Shown here: positions 10,461-26,092 of the stretch, in pieces
How the letters are laid out: every line of letters begins with the position of its first letter
Numbering within the stretch: the stretch's first letter is position 1
Origin: Gyromitra esculenta
Taxonomy: Eukaryota > Ascomycota > Pezizomycetes > Pezizales > Discinaceae
Direction: 5' to 3'
Length of the DNA: 64,000 nucleotides
Assembly: GCA_038503075.1 (NCBI GenBank)
Contig: JBCAML010000018.1
Span: 992,001-1,056,000 of the forward strand
Program-made: the position numbers and the translations under genes
The notes under the pieces: generated by a model
Databases searched by the model: none
What the model saw: the letters and a program-made list of their open reading frames with translations, nothing else
Told to the model about the DNA's origin: nothing

Positions 10461-12811
10461 TGAGCTTTTTCTTCGTCTTCTATCCGTTTTGGCTGAGAGC
10501 CGCCGTAGTGGGAGATGAAGTAGGTGTTCACGGGACGCAGTTGACGGGTTTAACTTTTTCCTAGGCTTCGATTATTGAGCTCTTGAGCCAACAGCGTGCT
10601 TTGGCCTCCATCCTAAGAAACCACAGTACCGCGGCCGGGAAGCGGGGTGAAAATGGTGTTGTATTCGTACATCATTCCCGTGAATGTGGGAGTAAATCGG
10701 GAATGATACGGAGTCCTCAAAGCTAATATAGTAGTCATCCTGACTTATTCCTATACTCTCTCACAATGCGGTATCAAAACACCTTAATTTTCGGTACCGT
10801 ATCTCTTCTATAGTAATAAATCCATCGCTTTGCAAGTCAGAAACCAGGTCGCTCAGTATATATACGACCTATCCAAGCAATAATGAAAAATAGAAAAAAT
10901 AAATATACTGTACAATAGAGATGTATATGTCGCTTTTGCGGATCTGGTGCATGTTTTATGTTGCCCTAGTTACGGAAACACGTTATTAGGTAGAAATAGT
11001 TATATGTGTATTATAATTTCAAAATTCATAGTGAATATAACCTACCATAGAGCACGAAAATATTCCTATTACCCATCTGTTTCCGTTGATACTAGTACAT
11101 GTATTATTGAGTCAGTGGCAAAAGTATGCGTATAATATTGTACGTATCAGGTCCTTCTACCAGTAGAAGAAAACAAAGCTATACTTTATTCAATCTCTAA
11201 GAACACCATCCTCTACTTAAAGATGCTTTAAGAAGCTATGTCAATGGATGACTGTTCTTATATTACGGTATATATATGCACCTACGATCCTCACTCAATT
11301 TTTTGGCCTTGGAAGAAACAAACAGCAAAAACTAAAACCTTAGGTGCAGGTGAGGAATGAGCACTTGAAACGGTAGCTTAGAACCGCTTGCATACTAATT
11401 CAGATCCCTCTGAGGCATCGCTAGGTGTACAATATGAGAAAACGGGTGAATTTGCTACTATATTGTTGGGAAACGCGTGCTTGATTCTAGAGAGCTACCT
11501 TATTTACGCTAGCAATCTAGTATTGCATAAGCTTTTTTTAAGAATGCTGCACATATTCTGGGCCAGTTGCATCCCCCTTTTTTTTGGTACTGTATGTCAA
11601 GAGCTTTTCTATTCTTCACGCTGGGTGGTTGGCTCCTCCACGAAGACTTCCCCGGCGCGCGGTAGCCTTATCCTGATAAGCGAATGATGTAATCTATGTT
11701 TAATGTAGATACAATCCGTTAACATAATAGAGAGACGGGTTCCCTCATGATAAATCGGGTTTGTGTGTATGTACTACAAATATATTTGGTTTCAGGGGAG
11801 TTGCCAGTGGATATCGCATTCCGATCAATGGACACCACTCCATCATAGTGGACTATCCGGGCAACTGGCTTGGTAGCTGTTTCGTGGGAGCCAGAAATTC
11901 TGCAGGTAGTCTCCTCCTGGAATAGTAACTGTCGTTGATTATTATTTTTTCTGGCTTGGTTGGGACTTCGTTCCAGATAGCCGGGAGCTTTTGTTTCCCC
12001 CAACCTCATTCCATCATACTCGTTAACAGGTATACGAACCAGAAAACTGGGGGGGGGGTTGTGTGCTACAAAATTCGTGCCTGATGCCGTGGCATACAAA
12101 GCCACACCTCCCATATTTTCTAGTTTGTATGCCCGTCAGTGAGTACTACCATCGCACATACCCTATATACTAACCAGATACGACCCTGCATTACCTTAAA
12201 ACTATACCTGATATAGCGATGAATGTGGTAAAAAAAGACAGGAACTATTCTGTATCTGGCTGACCAGTTTATACGGTACCCGTGCCCAGTACGCCAATCA
12301 TGGACTACGGGTGTAGGGGGTAAATGACGAGAGCTGTGGCGCAGAAGTTGCTTTCAATAACATAGAATACAAACCACATTCCTAGCCCGATCATAAAAAT
12401 AGTAATAAATAGGTAAAGTAAGCTTTGTTACAAATACTACCTGTGCCAAATAGAAATTGATAACTGTATTGGTGTTAAAGAGATGTGATTGTTGAAAGGT
12501 CAGGAAGGCGTTCCACACTTCGTCATATTTACCCCTACACCGCTGTTGGTGGCCGTCCAGGTACCTGAAGCGATGCTCAACAATTGGATTGTGTTGGCGC
12601 ACCTGTTACTGTTGCTACAGCCACCCAAAAAATTATGTATGTAACCCCAAGCTCCAAAACAAGTGCCGCTCTCTCTATTACCCTCCGACTTTATCTCGAC
12701 CCCATACCACACTCACCAACCCACAACCTCCCTTAATATCACTGAGTATTTACCAAATCTCACCACTCTCATTGTTCTCTCTATTTTTCTTTCATTTGGC
12801 TTGACCGAACC
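10461..12811. other. 2.35-kb divergent intergenic region ROT1 / MTR10
   Basis: No gene supported; open frames at 11388-11687 (+) and 11719-12114 (-) match nothing I recognise and have no coherent domain. It contains a dispersed palindromic repeat (12031-12132). A small inverted repeat TCATTCCCG / CGGGAATGA lies near 10670-10710. The MTR10 leader before 12812 is pyrimidine-rich. Confidence 0.5.
12031..12132. repeat. dispersed palindromic repeat, copy A
   Basis: The left arm begins ATACGAACCAGAAAAC. The right arm reads back from CATACAAACTAGAAAA and GGTGTGGCTTTGTATG. Related to copies at 37900-37992 and 25431-25515. A G-run in the left arm makes this hairpin less perfect than copy C. Confidence 0.75.
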
Positions 12812-15800
12812 ATGGCTTCTCCAAATGGCCCTGCTGCCGACCCCCAGTTCGCGCCCGTGATCGCTGCCTTGGCTACTATGCAGGGAAACGTCGAGAGGGA
12901 CCAGAAGTACCAAGCTACGCAGTTCCTGGAACAATTTCAGAAATCGGTTGGTCTTTATTCGGATATTCTTGCTTTTTAGATGGTGGAGTGAAAGTGATGG
13001 AGTGATGGAGTGATGGTGGTGTTTGCTTTGAGGCTCAGCTATATGATGGCGGGGTTCGTCACGGGGTTGCGGGGTAACCCTGCAACTGAGGGACACCACA
13101 GGAGGAGGGAAGGCGCTGACTGGAAACTCGATATTTACAGCCCGAGGCGTGGACAGTTGCCCACGCAATTTTGCAGTCCGAGAATGTTGCTATTGAAGCG
13201 AAACTTTTTGCTGCAACTACATTGAAGGGGAAGGTTAGTTTCTCTCCCCCCTCCCCCCATGGCAACGGGGGTGTTGCTAAGGAAATCAAGATCACTTATG
13301 ACATCCACCAACTGCCTCGGGAATCATTGGTGCCGCTGCGGAATTCTCTATTGAGTCTTCTAGTTAGTTACCGCAAAGGTTCTCGCCCCATTAGGACCCA
13401 GCTATGCGTCTGTCTTGCAGGTTTAGCGTTACAGATGTTAGAATGGAAGGATGTAATAAGTTTAGTTGTAAGCACGTTGGGGAATGACGTGGAGAGCAGC
13501 GTATGCTTGCTAGAATTTCTGAGAGTATTGCCTGAAGAGGTCACAGAAGGAAGGAAAGTTGCTTTGACGGTATGTTGCTGTCGCTTCATCCGATATTTCT
13601 GAGCTGAGCTTTGCACTGACAGTGTGGAGTAGGAAGAAGAACTTACCACCCGATCGCAAGAACTGCTTACCGAGAATGCTACACAGGTTTTGGCACTTTT
13701 AGTCCAGTATGCTCAATCAACAGGTGATCCCCATTCCTTCGAAACCCTCCACAACATAGTAGGTGCTAATCCAACCCTTATGAATAATAGCCAACATACC
13801 TCCAAGCCCCGCTCTTATCGCCTGCTTGAACTCATGGCTCCGTGAGATTCCTGTTAGCGATATTGCTAAGACACCACTTGTCGATGTGGTCATCTCAGCT
13901 TTATCTTCGGAAGCAGCGCTTGATCCTGCTGTTGAATGCCTTTGCAATATTTTTCGGGAAACGCGCGAGGTCGATGAATCACAAGACGTCATTCAAGCTT
14001 TATATCCCCGAGTTTTATCCTTACGGCCGAAAATCGCAGAGGCCGTCCAGGAGGAAGATATTGACAAGTTCAGGGGATATACTCGCATATTTGCCGAAGC
14101 AGGGGAAGCCTGGGTTGTTTTGATTTCACGCCTACCGTTGGAGTTTCGTGGATTGGTCGAAGCTATCACAGAATGCGCTGCGAGAGATGCCGACCGTGAT
14201 GTTATTGCACTTACCTTCAATTTCTGGTACGAGCTGAAGAACTATTTGGTTTTGGAGAAATACATTGAAGCTCGTGCACAGCTAGCAGATATATTTGCTC
14301 GACTAGTAGACATTATGGTTTTACATCTTCACTATCCAAAAGGGAGCGAGGCGGACCCATTTGATGGGGACAGAGAAACGGAGGAAAAGTTTAGAGAATT
14401 CAGGCATTCGATGGGAGATGTCTTAAAAGATTGTTGCGAGGTTATCGGGTCCACCGAATGTCTGGGAAAAGCCTTTGCACTTGTTCAACAGTGGATGCAG
14501 CGGTATGCTACAAGTGACCAGAAGTGTGCAAATGGTCAGGTTCCGAATTGGCAAGACTTGGAAGCGCCACTATTCAGTCTGAGGGCAATGGGCAGGATGG
14601 TTCCGGCAGACGAGGAGCAAGTTCTGCCACAGATTATGGCATCTCTTGTCCAACTACCAGAGCACGAAAAGGTACGATTTGCAGCAACCTTAGTGTTGGG
14701 GAGGTACACGGAATGGACATCGAAACATCCAGATTACCTGGAACTGCAACTCAACTACATAACTAGCGGTTTCAAACATAGTTCGAAAGAGGTCGAACGC
14801 GCGGCAGCGATGGCTCTGAAATTCTTCTGTCAGGACTGTGGAAAGTTACTTGTCGGCCATGTTGAGCAATTACATCAATTCTACGAACATGTCGCTGGAG
14901 ATCTCCCACTACAAAGCCTTTATGAGGTTACTAATGGTGTCGCTCATGTTGTTGCTGCTCAACCTCTGGATAAGATATATGAGGCGCTGAGGCTTTTTTG
15001 CGAGCCAATTGCCAAGAGGCTTATGGATAAAGCAAATAGTGCCAATGACGAGAAATCGAAATGTGAACTGGCTGGTACGCGTCGCCATGGAGTTTATTTC
15101 GATAAGTTTGTGTCGTATTCTGATGATAATATAGATCATATTCAGCTTCTATCGATTTTCGTGCAAGTTGTTCATCCGCACATTCCGAAGGGCGTGGAAA
15201 ACCCCATGATTCGCTTCTGGTCGGAAGTTTTCCCCATCCTGGCAACAATTCTAGAGAGCTTTGTCGACTTTATCCCAATCTGCGAGCGGGTTTCTAGGTG
15301 TTTTCGAAGCATGCTCATTAGCTACAGAACCGATATGTTACCTCTCCTACCTCAGATGGCTACTAAATTGGTGGCTTGCTTTGAGAAATCCAATCAGGGA
15401 TGCTTTTTATGGGTTACTGGGGCAGTCATCAGAGAGTTTGCAGACGAAGAGTATGTTGATGAAGCGACTAGAAATTCCATTTATCAATTTCTAGAACATC
15501 AATGCTTGACTATGTTCCGTCTATTGAACAAAACATCACCGACCGAAATTCCCGACGGTTTGTATCCCCCACTCGTACCCTTTAATAACTTTATTTAATC
15601 AAAACATTTGACTAGTTATCGAGGACTTCTTCCGTTTATTGGTTGATGGAGTCATGTTTCATCCTGACAGGCTTATTCGTTCTTCACTCCTCCAGCCAAT
15701 TTTTGAGGCTTCTCTGGCTTCTCTGGAGCTTCAATCCGTAGATCCTCTGAACGCAGTCTTACAGTTCCTTCGAGATGTCTTGGCATACGGCCGGGCCTCT

Positions 15801-16371
15801 CCACCAACCAGCGCGTACCCTGAGAACCCAGCAACAGTTCAGGATGCGGTGAAAGCTATGGCTCTGAACAAGGGTGAAGCAATTACTCAGAAGATCTTGA
15901 GTGGACTGATGTATTCATTCCCAAGAGATTGCGTTCCTGACTCTTCGGGGGTTTTGTTGGCGCTTGTCGAGCTTTGTCCGGAACCCTGGTTGTTGTGGAT
16001 GAAGCGCACTTTAGAAATTCTGCCTGCTGGAAGCATTTCGCCCGCCGAAGCTCAGAAATTCTTGAAAACACTTGAAGGGTATGGTTTCTATTTCGATAGC
16101 TTAGACTATGCCCTAAAATTAACCTACGAACTACTGAACTGATTATTTCGAGCTGCAGTGCGGTCACCACCCGCGATTGGAAAAAGATTAGGTACACCCT
16201 TCAGGATTTTACCACCTGGTACAGACGCAAGAATGTAAGTTTTTTACCCCCAATCAGCCTTTACTCAGTCTAGCTAATTGCGTGATTGTTTTCTCAACCA
16301 AGGTTACACCCAGAACTACCGTGACAGGCATTGAAGGGATTGAAGGATCAAGATTTCAGTTCAGCGGTTGA
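12812..16371 (+). CDS. MTR10: MTR10 / transportin-SR (importin-beta family)
   Basis: Exons: 12812-12946, 13141-13233, 13291-13569, 13633-13723, 13791-15074, 15135-15557, 15616-16078, 16153-16234, 16303-16371; phases all close, 972 aa. The N-terminal importin HEAT region is clear (QFAPVIAALATMQGN, KLFAATTLKGK, DIHQLPRESL, PIRTQLCVCLAGLALQMLEW), as are LNSWLREIP, DHIQLLSIFVQVV and the C-terminal TTRDWKKIRYTLQDFTTWYR. The family imports SR/RRM mRNA-binding proteins (Npl3 in yeast) into the nucleus and releases them with Ran-GTP. The 60-bp intron 15075-15134 keeps the frame open and would otherwise be taken as coding; removing it restores the ELADHIQ junction. The first donor is the weaker GTTGGT. 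The start ATG lies in ACCATGG. Yeast Mtr10 has the same length class. Confidence 0.95.
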
Positions 16372-17590
16372 CAGCAAGGAAAGCCAGGATATTCATATTA
16401 TGCGGAAATAGGAATTAAATAAATCCTACTTAATGGGAGTACGCAACAAAAATTTCAAGCAATACTTCCCTCAATCGACCCCCACTTTACATCCACTTCT
16501 TGAACCTTTAGAATGGCTGGTAAAATCAATCTTATTCTCTTAGTTCGTTCTAATTAATGAAGATCGCGGATTACCGCTTCTTTAAAGAATCTGATATCTA
16601 CCATACCCATTTTTGATCACGTGGTTTTCTGCTTTTGTTATGTAGCTCATCTTACTTAGATAGGCTATCTTAAAAAAATTTAAACGGTTTTTTTATGGAT
16701 TTTACACATATAACTACTTTCATATCGCCGGAAAAACTGGGTTAAAAAACACTACATTTTGTCGCAATAGGGCTACCGCACGTGATCTTACCCAGTCTGC
16801 CCATGAACCAGTAGGTTGGTCGAGCCCCGAATTCCATTGATTTACTATCAGCTCATAGTTTTGGATTTAAATAATCCCCTTTCAAGATTAGGTTCGCCCG
16901 CCTATGGCTGCGAGAGGTTAGTGTCCGGAGCGGTTTTTGAGCTCTCTCTCTTTGCCTTGCAGGCAAGGGTTTGCTTCCAGTAAAAATATTTGTTCTCAAC
17001 CAATGAATCTAATGTACTGTATATTTCTTCTTCTCAACTTGATGATTGTTGATGCTTCAGTACTTTGGGTTAGGTTTTGCTTACTAATTGATGCCAACCA
17101 TAGGGGCCTCTTTGTCTCGGACATTTGGGAGATACGCAAAATACACGTATCACACATCGGCTTATCGTAAGATGTAGATAGATAGGTCTCAAACTGCATG
17201 TAGTTCTCGCTCTCAGCAACCTACTGGAATGACAAATAAATAAATCCTACTCTTACTATCAGATACCGGCGACTAGGTACAAAGGATTATATAGCTACAT
17301 GATATTGTGGTCTTGCTAATACTTTGGCACTGATCAATCGACCAGATCAGCCTCAGCCCCTTTTTCCATGGGGGTACTAATTGTACAAATTGACGAAGCT
17401 AAAATCCAGAAAGTTCTAACTTCTAAGGATATGATAATCTGTTAAGCACATCTGTATGTTTCGATGAAATACCATTTTCTTGCTTCTAGACTTTTTATCA
17501 TGATACCCTGCACCACAATTACACGGAATAATCGGATGTAACCACAAAAACAATTTAGTTTCCAATACCTCATATATCTTACAGCAAAGT
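16372..17590. other. 1.2-kb convergent intergenic region MTR10 / URB2
   Basis: AT-rich, no gene seen; it presumably holds both 3' untranslated regions. CACGTG cores occur near 16620 and 16780. The open frame 16937-17170 has no recognisable content. Confidence 0.5.
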
Positions 17591-20500
17591 TCACAATTTC
17601 TCGCCCGCACCCCCTCCGACCCTATTATACTCATCCCATAATCCCCTAAGCATTGCTCTACCTTCTCTGTCGACCGTTTTTGCAAATGCTTTAACCCCCT
17701 CTGGTCCAAGCACTTCAAATATGGCATTAATGCTTGGTGTGATATCGCCTTGAAACCCCCCTTCTAATTTACCCTTCAGCATCTCCCCGAGCAGACTACC
17801 AACACAGCTAGCGACTTCACGCTTCTCACGATCCCTAACGCTATTGACTAGGCTGTCATCAATTTTCTTCCTCGTCCTCTCTCGAACAGATGATGCAGTA
17901 GGCTCGCAAAATATTATGACCAGTCGGTTAAAACCATCTGTGCACCTTCCAGTGATTCTTGGCATGTTTATTGGCTTCGTGCTCGTTTTCCTATTGCATG
18001 CTGGTGTGAGTGCTAAGAGCCATGGTGGATGGACAATCTGGTCTGATTTTTTCCGCTCTCCTGGCATCTTGCGTTTATGGATACAGTGGAGTATAGACTG
18101 AAGAGCAGCTATAACAAGGTGATAACGACTACCTCTGACTCTTCTTCTGTGTAACGTCAAAGTCGCTTGAGAGAGGTTGCAAAGTCGAACAATGATCTCA
18201 TCTGCAGCAAGATCGGCAAGATAAAAACGAGGTCCGGATGGGGATGCCGTAATCGCTATGGATGTGAAAGTTTCATCAATGTTATATTGCATCATTGCCC
18301 AGGGCTAGGGCTGATCATTAGTATTTATTATATTTTATTTATTACTAACGTCAATGGAATCAATACCTTTTCACGCAATATCATAACCATGCAATCTGAG
18401 ATATTTAGAAATTCACCAGCTGTTTTTACTCTAGGTAAATTCCAAGCTAATTTTGAAAAAACTGCAGACAAAGAGGCTATTATATTTTTAGATGCCTCGT
18501 TGTCGTCTGGCTCTGGAAACCAAATCAACATTAGCCCCAAAAATTCCCATATAAAAGCAGAGTCAGTAATTAAGAAGAGGATGTATCATACTTTTAGCAC
18601 CATCGACTACAATTTTAAGGATTTTCCAATATCCCGGTAGCACGGGTTCTTCATCCGTCAACGCAAAACATCCACGTATAACTACCTCCAAACATTCCAG
18701 ATACACAGGTGGGTTTAAGATATCCGATATCATATACCTATATGCCGCCATGATCCCTGGTTTATAAGGTTCTGCAATAGCTGCGGATTTATTAGAATCA
18801 AATTATCAACGGAGCGAGATTAAGACGATTAAAAACGCACGTGAATCCAACATGCTCACTGTCAAAGCTGTGGTATTGACTACTTGCTTCTCAGTTCTAG
18901 AACACGCACAAAGTAACATCACTGTTTCTGCTATTACTTTTGTTGCTTCTTCCTCTTCCCTATTCACGGCCCCTCCTAGGTTTCCTCCCGGTGTCAAGAT
19001 CTTCGGTAAAATCGTTTTAAAATTCTCAATAACCCTGTACGCAAGTCCTAGAGCTTCTTTCAAGCAAAGTCAGGTTATTTTTAGCACATACTAATGATAA
19101 AGACTAGAAACGATTATTACCGTTTGTGTTCTCTGAAGTTCGCTCAAGCATCCATATTCTCCGCCAAGCATTTATCTGCTGCCCACTCGCTTTCTCTGCC
19201 ATGATGAGTTTACGCAGTTTTTGAAGGACCCTATCCCTTAATTCGTTGATAATAGTTTCCTCCCCGGCCTGCCAGAACTCCTCCACGATGATTTGACAAA
19301 CGCTGAAACCCTCCATTTCTATTTGCCCTTCGTGGCAAAAACTCTTCTCTGCTAATGCTACTAAACTTATCAAGAACTCCTGGCTTCTTTCCTGCTCTTT
19401 CGTTGCAAGGACATATCTACTCTCTTCCATTCAGCACAGTATTTAATAGCTATACCTTTTTATAAGTCAGAGTTGATATATGGATATACCTTAGAATTCT
19501 TCTTCCAGTTTCCTCTTCTCCACCCAAGACCCAACCTATAAATCCAGTAGCATCTCTCGCCTAATATCAATTAGACCAGCTTCAAATCTCAAATACCCTC
19601 GGGAAATGATTTACTATAATAGTTATACTTACTAAAAAGGAACGAGCATTTCCAAGGTTCCACAACCTCTTAACAAGCCCTCTTACGGCAACTCCTAGAT
19701 ATTTTTGCTTCTGTTCTGCCCTAAGCCTTGCATCCAGCACTACCAGCCTATCAAGTATTCTCTCCCTAGCAACTCTTTTTATCGCTTCGAGTGGATACTT
19801 TGCAATACTATCCAATACAAACTCGTATTCAGTAGAGGAGTCTCGCTCAATCGAGTCACTTCTGTCTCCCAAATTATCTCCAAGAGAAGTCTTCAAATCC
19901 CCAGAGACACCTGAGAAGCCCTCCAGCTTGGTGATAAGTGCAGCAATAATTGCATCTTAGTTTCGTTCATTTAGCAGCTTAGAAAAACAGGTGTTAAAGT
20001 AAGATTAAACTAACCTTTGAGCGCGGAATATTCGTAAAATTCCCCATTTGAGAGCATTTCAAACCACAAGCCCCTGCTCGTAATTTTTCCTTTCCCGTTC
20101 TCGCCAACCCTTCTCATAGCGATATTCAAAAATCCATCCACGAATTCAGTTCGGGTATCGGACGGAGCAAGTTCGACCACTCCCAACCACCTACCCGTGA
20201 AACTAGTCACCATTGCCACACCAAGGGTTTCTTCGTCTACATCACCAACAGATCCATCCCAACATCGCTGAGCATTCTTTATTGTCTGGACCGCTATGCT
20301 TAATACGTCTGCTTGACTATTAATGTCCGCGCTATTCATCAAGACTTCACTAGCAAATAATATTTGCTTTGCTTGACCCCCAATACCGTCAACTCTAGGT
20401 TGTTTTATTGCCTCCAAGGCACTCTGTCGAGCATTCTTACCCAGACCTTTATTAATTTGTGATGCCCGGGCCAGAGTTCTCCACCCCCTCCACCCTCCAT

Positions 20501-22512
20501 TACCTTTTAATATACTCTTGGCAATATCGAGTAACGAACCCCGTATTTTATCTTCCGTTTCTTCCCTCAACACTCCCCTCAACACAGCATCAACAACAAC
20601 CCAGCTTTCATGCTGGCATGCCGTTCTGAGTATTTTATCGATTTGTCCTGGCAACAGTGCTTTTTCCACCCTATCTGAGAAAATATTTGCAACAATATCG
20701 CTTTCCCAAATCCCTCCCCGTACCTCTTCTTTGTCAAGTTCCCGTACCCAGATGTTCGCAAATCCTTCTAAGTCCCTTGCCTTAACGAAACCATTAATCA
20801 ACAACTCAAAAATCTCGAAAACCATTCCTTCGTCGCGCCGAGCCTTGGTAAGTGCGTTGATGAGACCTGATCTCCTGACTTCGTTTCCTTGATCAAGAAA
20901 TATGCCAAAATCCAGTTTTAACGCCGTCGCTACTATATTCCACCGAACTAAACCCTGCTTGCAGCGTGAAAGATTTGATATTGAATCGACGAGCTTGGCT
21001 AGCGTTTCCGAAGACATCATAATAGACGTATCAATAAGGACCTCCAGAATCTCCACAATTATTTCCGCATCTGAATCAGACATATTGTCCGTAGGAAGCA
21101 TAACTCCTAGCACTCCGCTAGTAACAGAGTCAAATATCGCTTCCACAGTATCGCTGTCAGGTTTTTTTTTCTTGGTCTGTGAGGCTATTATACCGATCTT
21201 AAAAATATGTGGAAGACCCTCTTTCAGTATTTTAAGTGGCCCAACAAGTTGTTTTAAATCCCCAGATGGGGGCTTCGTGGATTTTGCCACAGAACCGGAA
21301 ACAAGAAAAGGCGTTTCATAAGTGAAGATAAATTCGGTAATTAGCTGTTCAATTTCCCTCTGAAGATACGATGTAGTAAACGGCGCCAGCATGAGTTGGG
21401 TTGCAGGTACGAGACAGAAAGTGGAAAACAGCAGCGACACCTAAAAAAAAAATATAAACTTTAGATAGCAGTTCTCGGTTGCTAAGAACTTGGGTATGGC
21501 TGTCTTATACCTTCTTCAAATTTGGATTTCCCCATACGCAACTCCGCCAGACATTTACGACCGCGCTTGTCCAATCTTTTTCTAGTTCGAGTTCGTTTTG
21601 TGCTAAGTGATGGCATGCTTCGAGATACGACCCCAAGATCTGTGCTCCGATTTCTGGTGTTCCTCGAAGCACAGCCACTACGTTGCCCTCTCTGCTCCCT
21701 GCTGTCCAATTTCTTTGGAGATAGAGGAGTACCGCACTTACACTCTTAAGTAGCTCTCGCAACCTCAATGGTGGTTTCCATGTCATCGCCAACCCGCTCT
21801 TAGTAGAACTGGAAATCGGCGAAGATACTATCTCATGCGATATGCTAGACTCTCCTTCCTCCCCTTCCACCACCACCACCACCTCATCCTCATCCTCCTC
21901 ATCGATTTGTGTATCAACACTTAAGTCAATCAACATCGTTGGTGTAGGCAAAAGCGCGGCATCAGAGAAGGTCTTGGAAATAACCTGCAAAATGCTGTGC
22001 TTTTTCAAGATTAAATCGGCAGATGTAGAGGACGGCAGGAGGTGCAAAATAAATTTCCAAATCTCCGGGTTACATCGTGCCCTGGTAATGCCAAAAATAA
22101 TGCATTGTAAGCTAAAAAAACATTTCCGACAACATGCTGAATGGGACAATCTACATACTGTAGTATCTCAGCATCATCTTCCTCGCGTAGTCTTTGCACC
22201 ACCCATTCCAGCAACCATTCTTCTTTTTGGGGAAAATAAACATTCCCCCCCCTGGAGTTTCGGGGTTTAAGGAGGCTGCGGGCGAAAGGAAGTAGTGACA
22301 AAAGTGGTACATCGCGAGAACGGAGACGCTTTGTTATTTCGGTCAATTTTTGGAGCGGACGAGACTGGTTGAAGGCTCAGAAGGTAAGCAAAAAATACTG
22401 AATAAGCAAATGCAATAGATATAAGGAACTTACTGGATCCATACAGCCAGGCATCGGTGGTTGTGAGGATGGCGTGGGGAGTGGTTGAGGTCGAGGGCAC
22501 TAAACTAACCAT
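17591..22512 (-). CDS. URB2: URB2/NPA2, nucleolar pre-60S ribosome assembly factor
   Basis: Eleven exons (minus): 22434-22512, 22159-22375, 21511-22111, 20015-21440, 19633-19955, 19490-19560, 19121-19419, 18841-19056, 18592-18780, 18367-18512, 17591-18304. Introns are 47-79 bp, all GT-AG, and the phases sum to 1426 aa. The C-terminal URB2 domain is recognisable: PWAMMQYNIDETF, GPRFYLADLAADEIIVRLCN, QATLTLHRRR, and a final FEVLGPEGVKAFAKTVDREG with GLWDEYNR. The body is helical-repeat-like, with an acidic stretch (DEEDEDEVVVVVEGEEGE) around residue 200. In yeast Urb2 works with Urb1 in early 60S particles and 27S pre-rRNA processing. The family evolves fast, so the N-terminal third rests mainly on open frame and splice consistency. 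Confidence 0.88.
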
Positions 22513-22872
22513 GCATGTTGAGAAAATTTATTAGAGCCGCAACCTGCAGGCCAGAGCCGCATTATGCTCCTTTGCTCCTTTGCTAGCAACCACCTGGCAT
22601 GGCGAATGATGTCTGGCGAATGAGCTCGCAAGAAAATGTAAGTATCCATGTGTGGGACTTAATACAATCGCTCCTGGCCAGTGGATATACTCGAGAAAAA
22701 ACCAGGGCCGTTCCTAGTGCAGGACTAGCAATCATAAAACTAATGTTGATATCCTAGAGATAATAGTACAAAATTTATTTACAACCCGTTCACTTCCACT
22801 ATCCCGCTAACCAGAAATTTCAAAACCTCACACCAACTTTATTAACTCGGGCGTCCCCTAAAATTATTATTT
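22513..22872. other. 360-bp gap between RVB2 stop and URB2 start
   Basis: Both genes are on the minus strand, so this gap holds the URB2 5' region and the RVB2 3' end. No other element seen. Confidence 0.5.
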
Positions 22873-24559
<1,687 letters not shown>

Positions 24560-24809
24560 TGTAGATAATTTGCAGCTGGAAACAAGGGTGTCTATTGACG
24601 ATCAGGAGAGGTGTTGTTGTAAGTTTGAGAAGGGGAGCTTTGTCGCGAAACAAATATAACCAATCGCGTCTTGGCATCGAAGAGCCGCTTTTATTTAAGC
24701 AGTGACCTTTAAAATGTTTAACTACATGTAGTCTCGTCACCAGACCTAATTTGTCAACTCAAACCGCTGTAAGGAATCATGGTACTCGTGTCGCCAGATT
24801 TATAATGCG

Positions 24810-24817
24810 TCACGTGA
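24810..24817. promoter_or_regulatory. TCACGTGA bHLH-type site upstream of RVB2
   Basis: The 10-bp palindrome GTCACGTGAC (24809-24818) lies about 250 bp before the RVB2 start codon. Sites of this form bind bHLH factors (Cbf1 type) in fungi. Function here is inferred from position only. Confidence 0.5.
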
Positions 24818-25430
24818 CTGGATTCTCATAGATAACCGGTCCAGAATCCGGTCACATGACGCAATTTAAATCTAGCAACATGAGTACTATATGTACATGT
24901 AGTTACGTAAATCGCTTTCGCCATTCAATCCACGGATATTTCCTGCGAGATATTCGGTACTTGTTTTGAACTAGGAGGATCATTGTTAACATTATTAACC
25001 ATTATATACATGTACTTTTACATACCGTGAACCCCAGAACAAGCGATCTGCATGGGTCGGAAGCCAATCATGTTTCCTATGAGGCTAAAAACCGATAAAA
25101 ACAAATTGAACGAAAAGGCAGAGAGACGTTCTTCTTCTTTCTTTAGGTGTTTATCATACGTCATACTAACTCCGTTTATACAAGTAAGGACTAAATCTAT
25201 AAAATAGGATGGCTGGCTTAACCGTGCCGTAGGATGAATACCCACGAAGGGTCTATCGTTTTCCCATATAACTCGGAATAAACTCGTATAAACCCCCCCC
25301 AGAACAAAGTTCTAGTCACGAACCCTCCAAGGTTAGTATGGTGGAGTATTATCGAATGGGAAAGGCCTATCTGCTTGCCGCCGTAATACGGACACCTTCA
25401 TAATACATGTGTACTTGTCTCCCAGGAAAA

Positions 25431-25515
25431 GAACCCGGAAACATGGGCATGTGGATTTGTATTCTAAGCAACCATGCCCGATGCCATTGGCATTAAAGCC
25501 ACAAATCAAGAAAGC
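25431..25515. repeat. dispersed palindromic repeat, decayed copy B
   Basis: The left part (GAACCCGGAAACATGGGCAT, then TGTGGATTTGTAT) and right part (GATGCCATTGGCAT, AAAGCCACA) align with copies A and C, with many substitutions. Pairing between the arms is largely lost. Confidence 0.5.
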
Positions 25516-26092
25516 GAATAAAAGCAAACCGAAGACTTACTACATTACATATACCTTCGAAGCTGCCCCACAGTACCTATAGGTAAAAGTACGTGCAAAT
25601 AGCTACGTAAGTCGACAGCAGAAACACAAACTAAACAAGTTACATATCGTGTACCTCAGGAGCCTCAACCGCAATGACTTGTCCAAAAGATCAACAAAGT
25701 TACACTTCCGTCTTGGCGACGCCTATCACTAGGGATTCACCCTAGGAATACCAGTAGTTTAGGATGTGTTGTATCAAGAGTTACGGAAGCGTTGCTAGCC
25801 TAGCACAACCCCCTCTCAAAATTATTCATAAGGTCTTGTTATTTAATCTCATTCCCACCCTATTCTGCGAATCTTTTTGCCATTTAAATACTATTCCTCC
25901 CATCCAGGAATAGAAATCAAAGATCTAACAGCAGCTTTCCAAATTCATCGACTAAGTATCTCTCATCTAAAATAGTATACGACTCACGCCAGTCGTGCTC
26001 GAATTAACAGGAAAAAGGAAACAGCTGCAAAGATAATACGGCCAAATCAACGTGAAGGAAAAAGGATATTATAACTGGGGAAAACCTGCCGT

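Larger units (their letters stand above)
24560..26092. other. 1.5-kb intergenic region upstream of RVB2
   Basis: No gene supported. It contains three TACATGTA palindromes (24723, 24894, 25007), the E-box 24810-24817, an 8-bp C-run near 25293, and a decayed copy of the palindromic repeat (25431-25515). CWC22 ends at its right edge, so part is 3' UTR. Confidence 0.5.

Noticed and set aside
11388..12114. Frames of about 100-130 aa in the ROT1-MTR10 gap
   Set aside because: No domain, no splice context, and the second covers the palindromic repeat.
18167..18640. 157-aa + strand frame
   Set aside because: Runs antisense across three URB2 exons and introns, which carry the recognisable protein.
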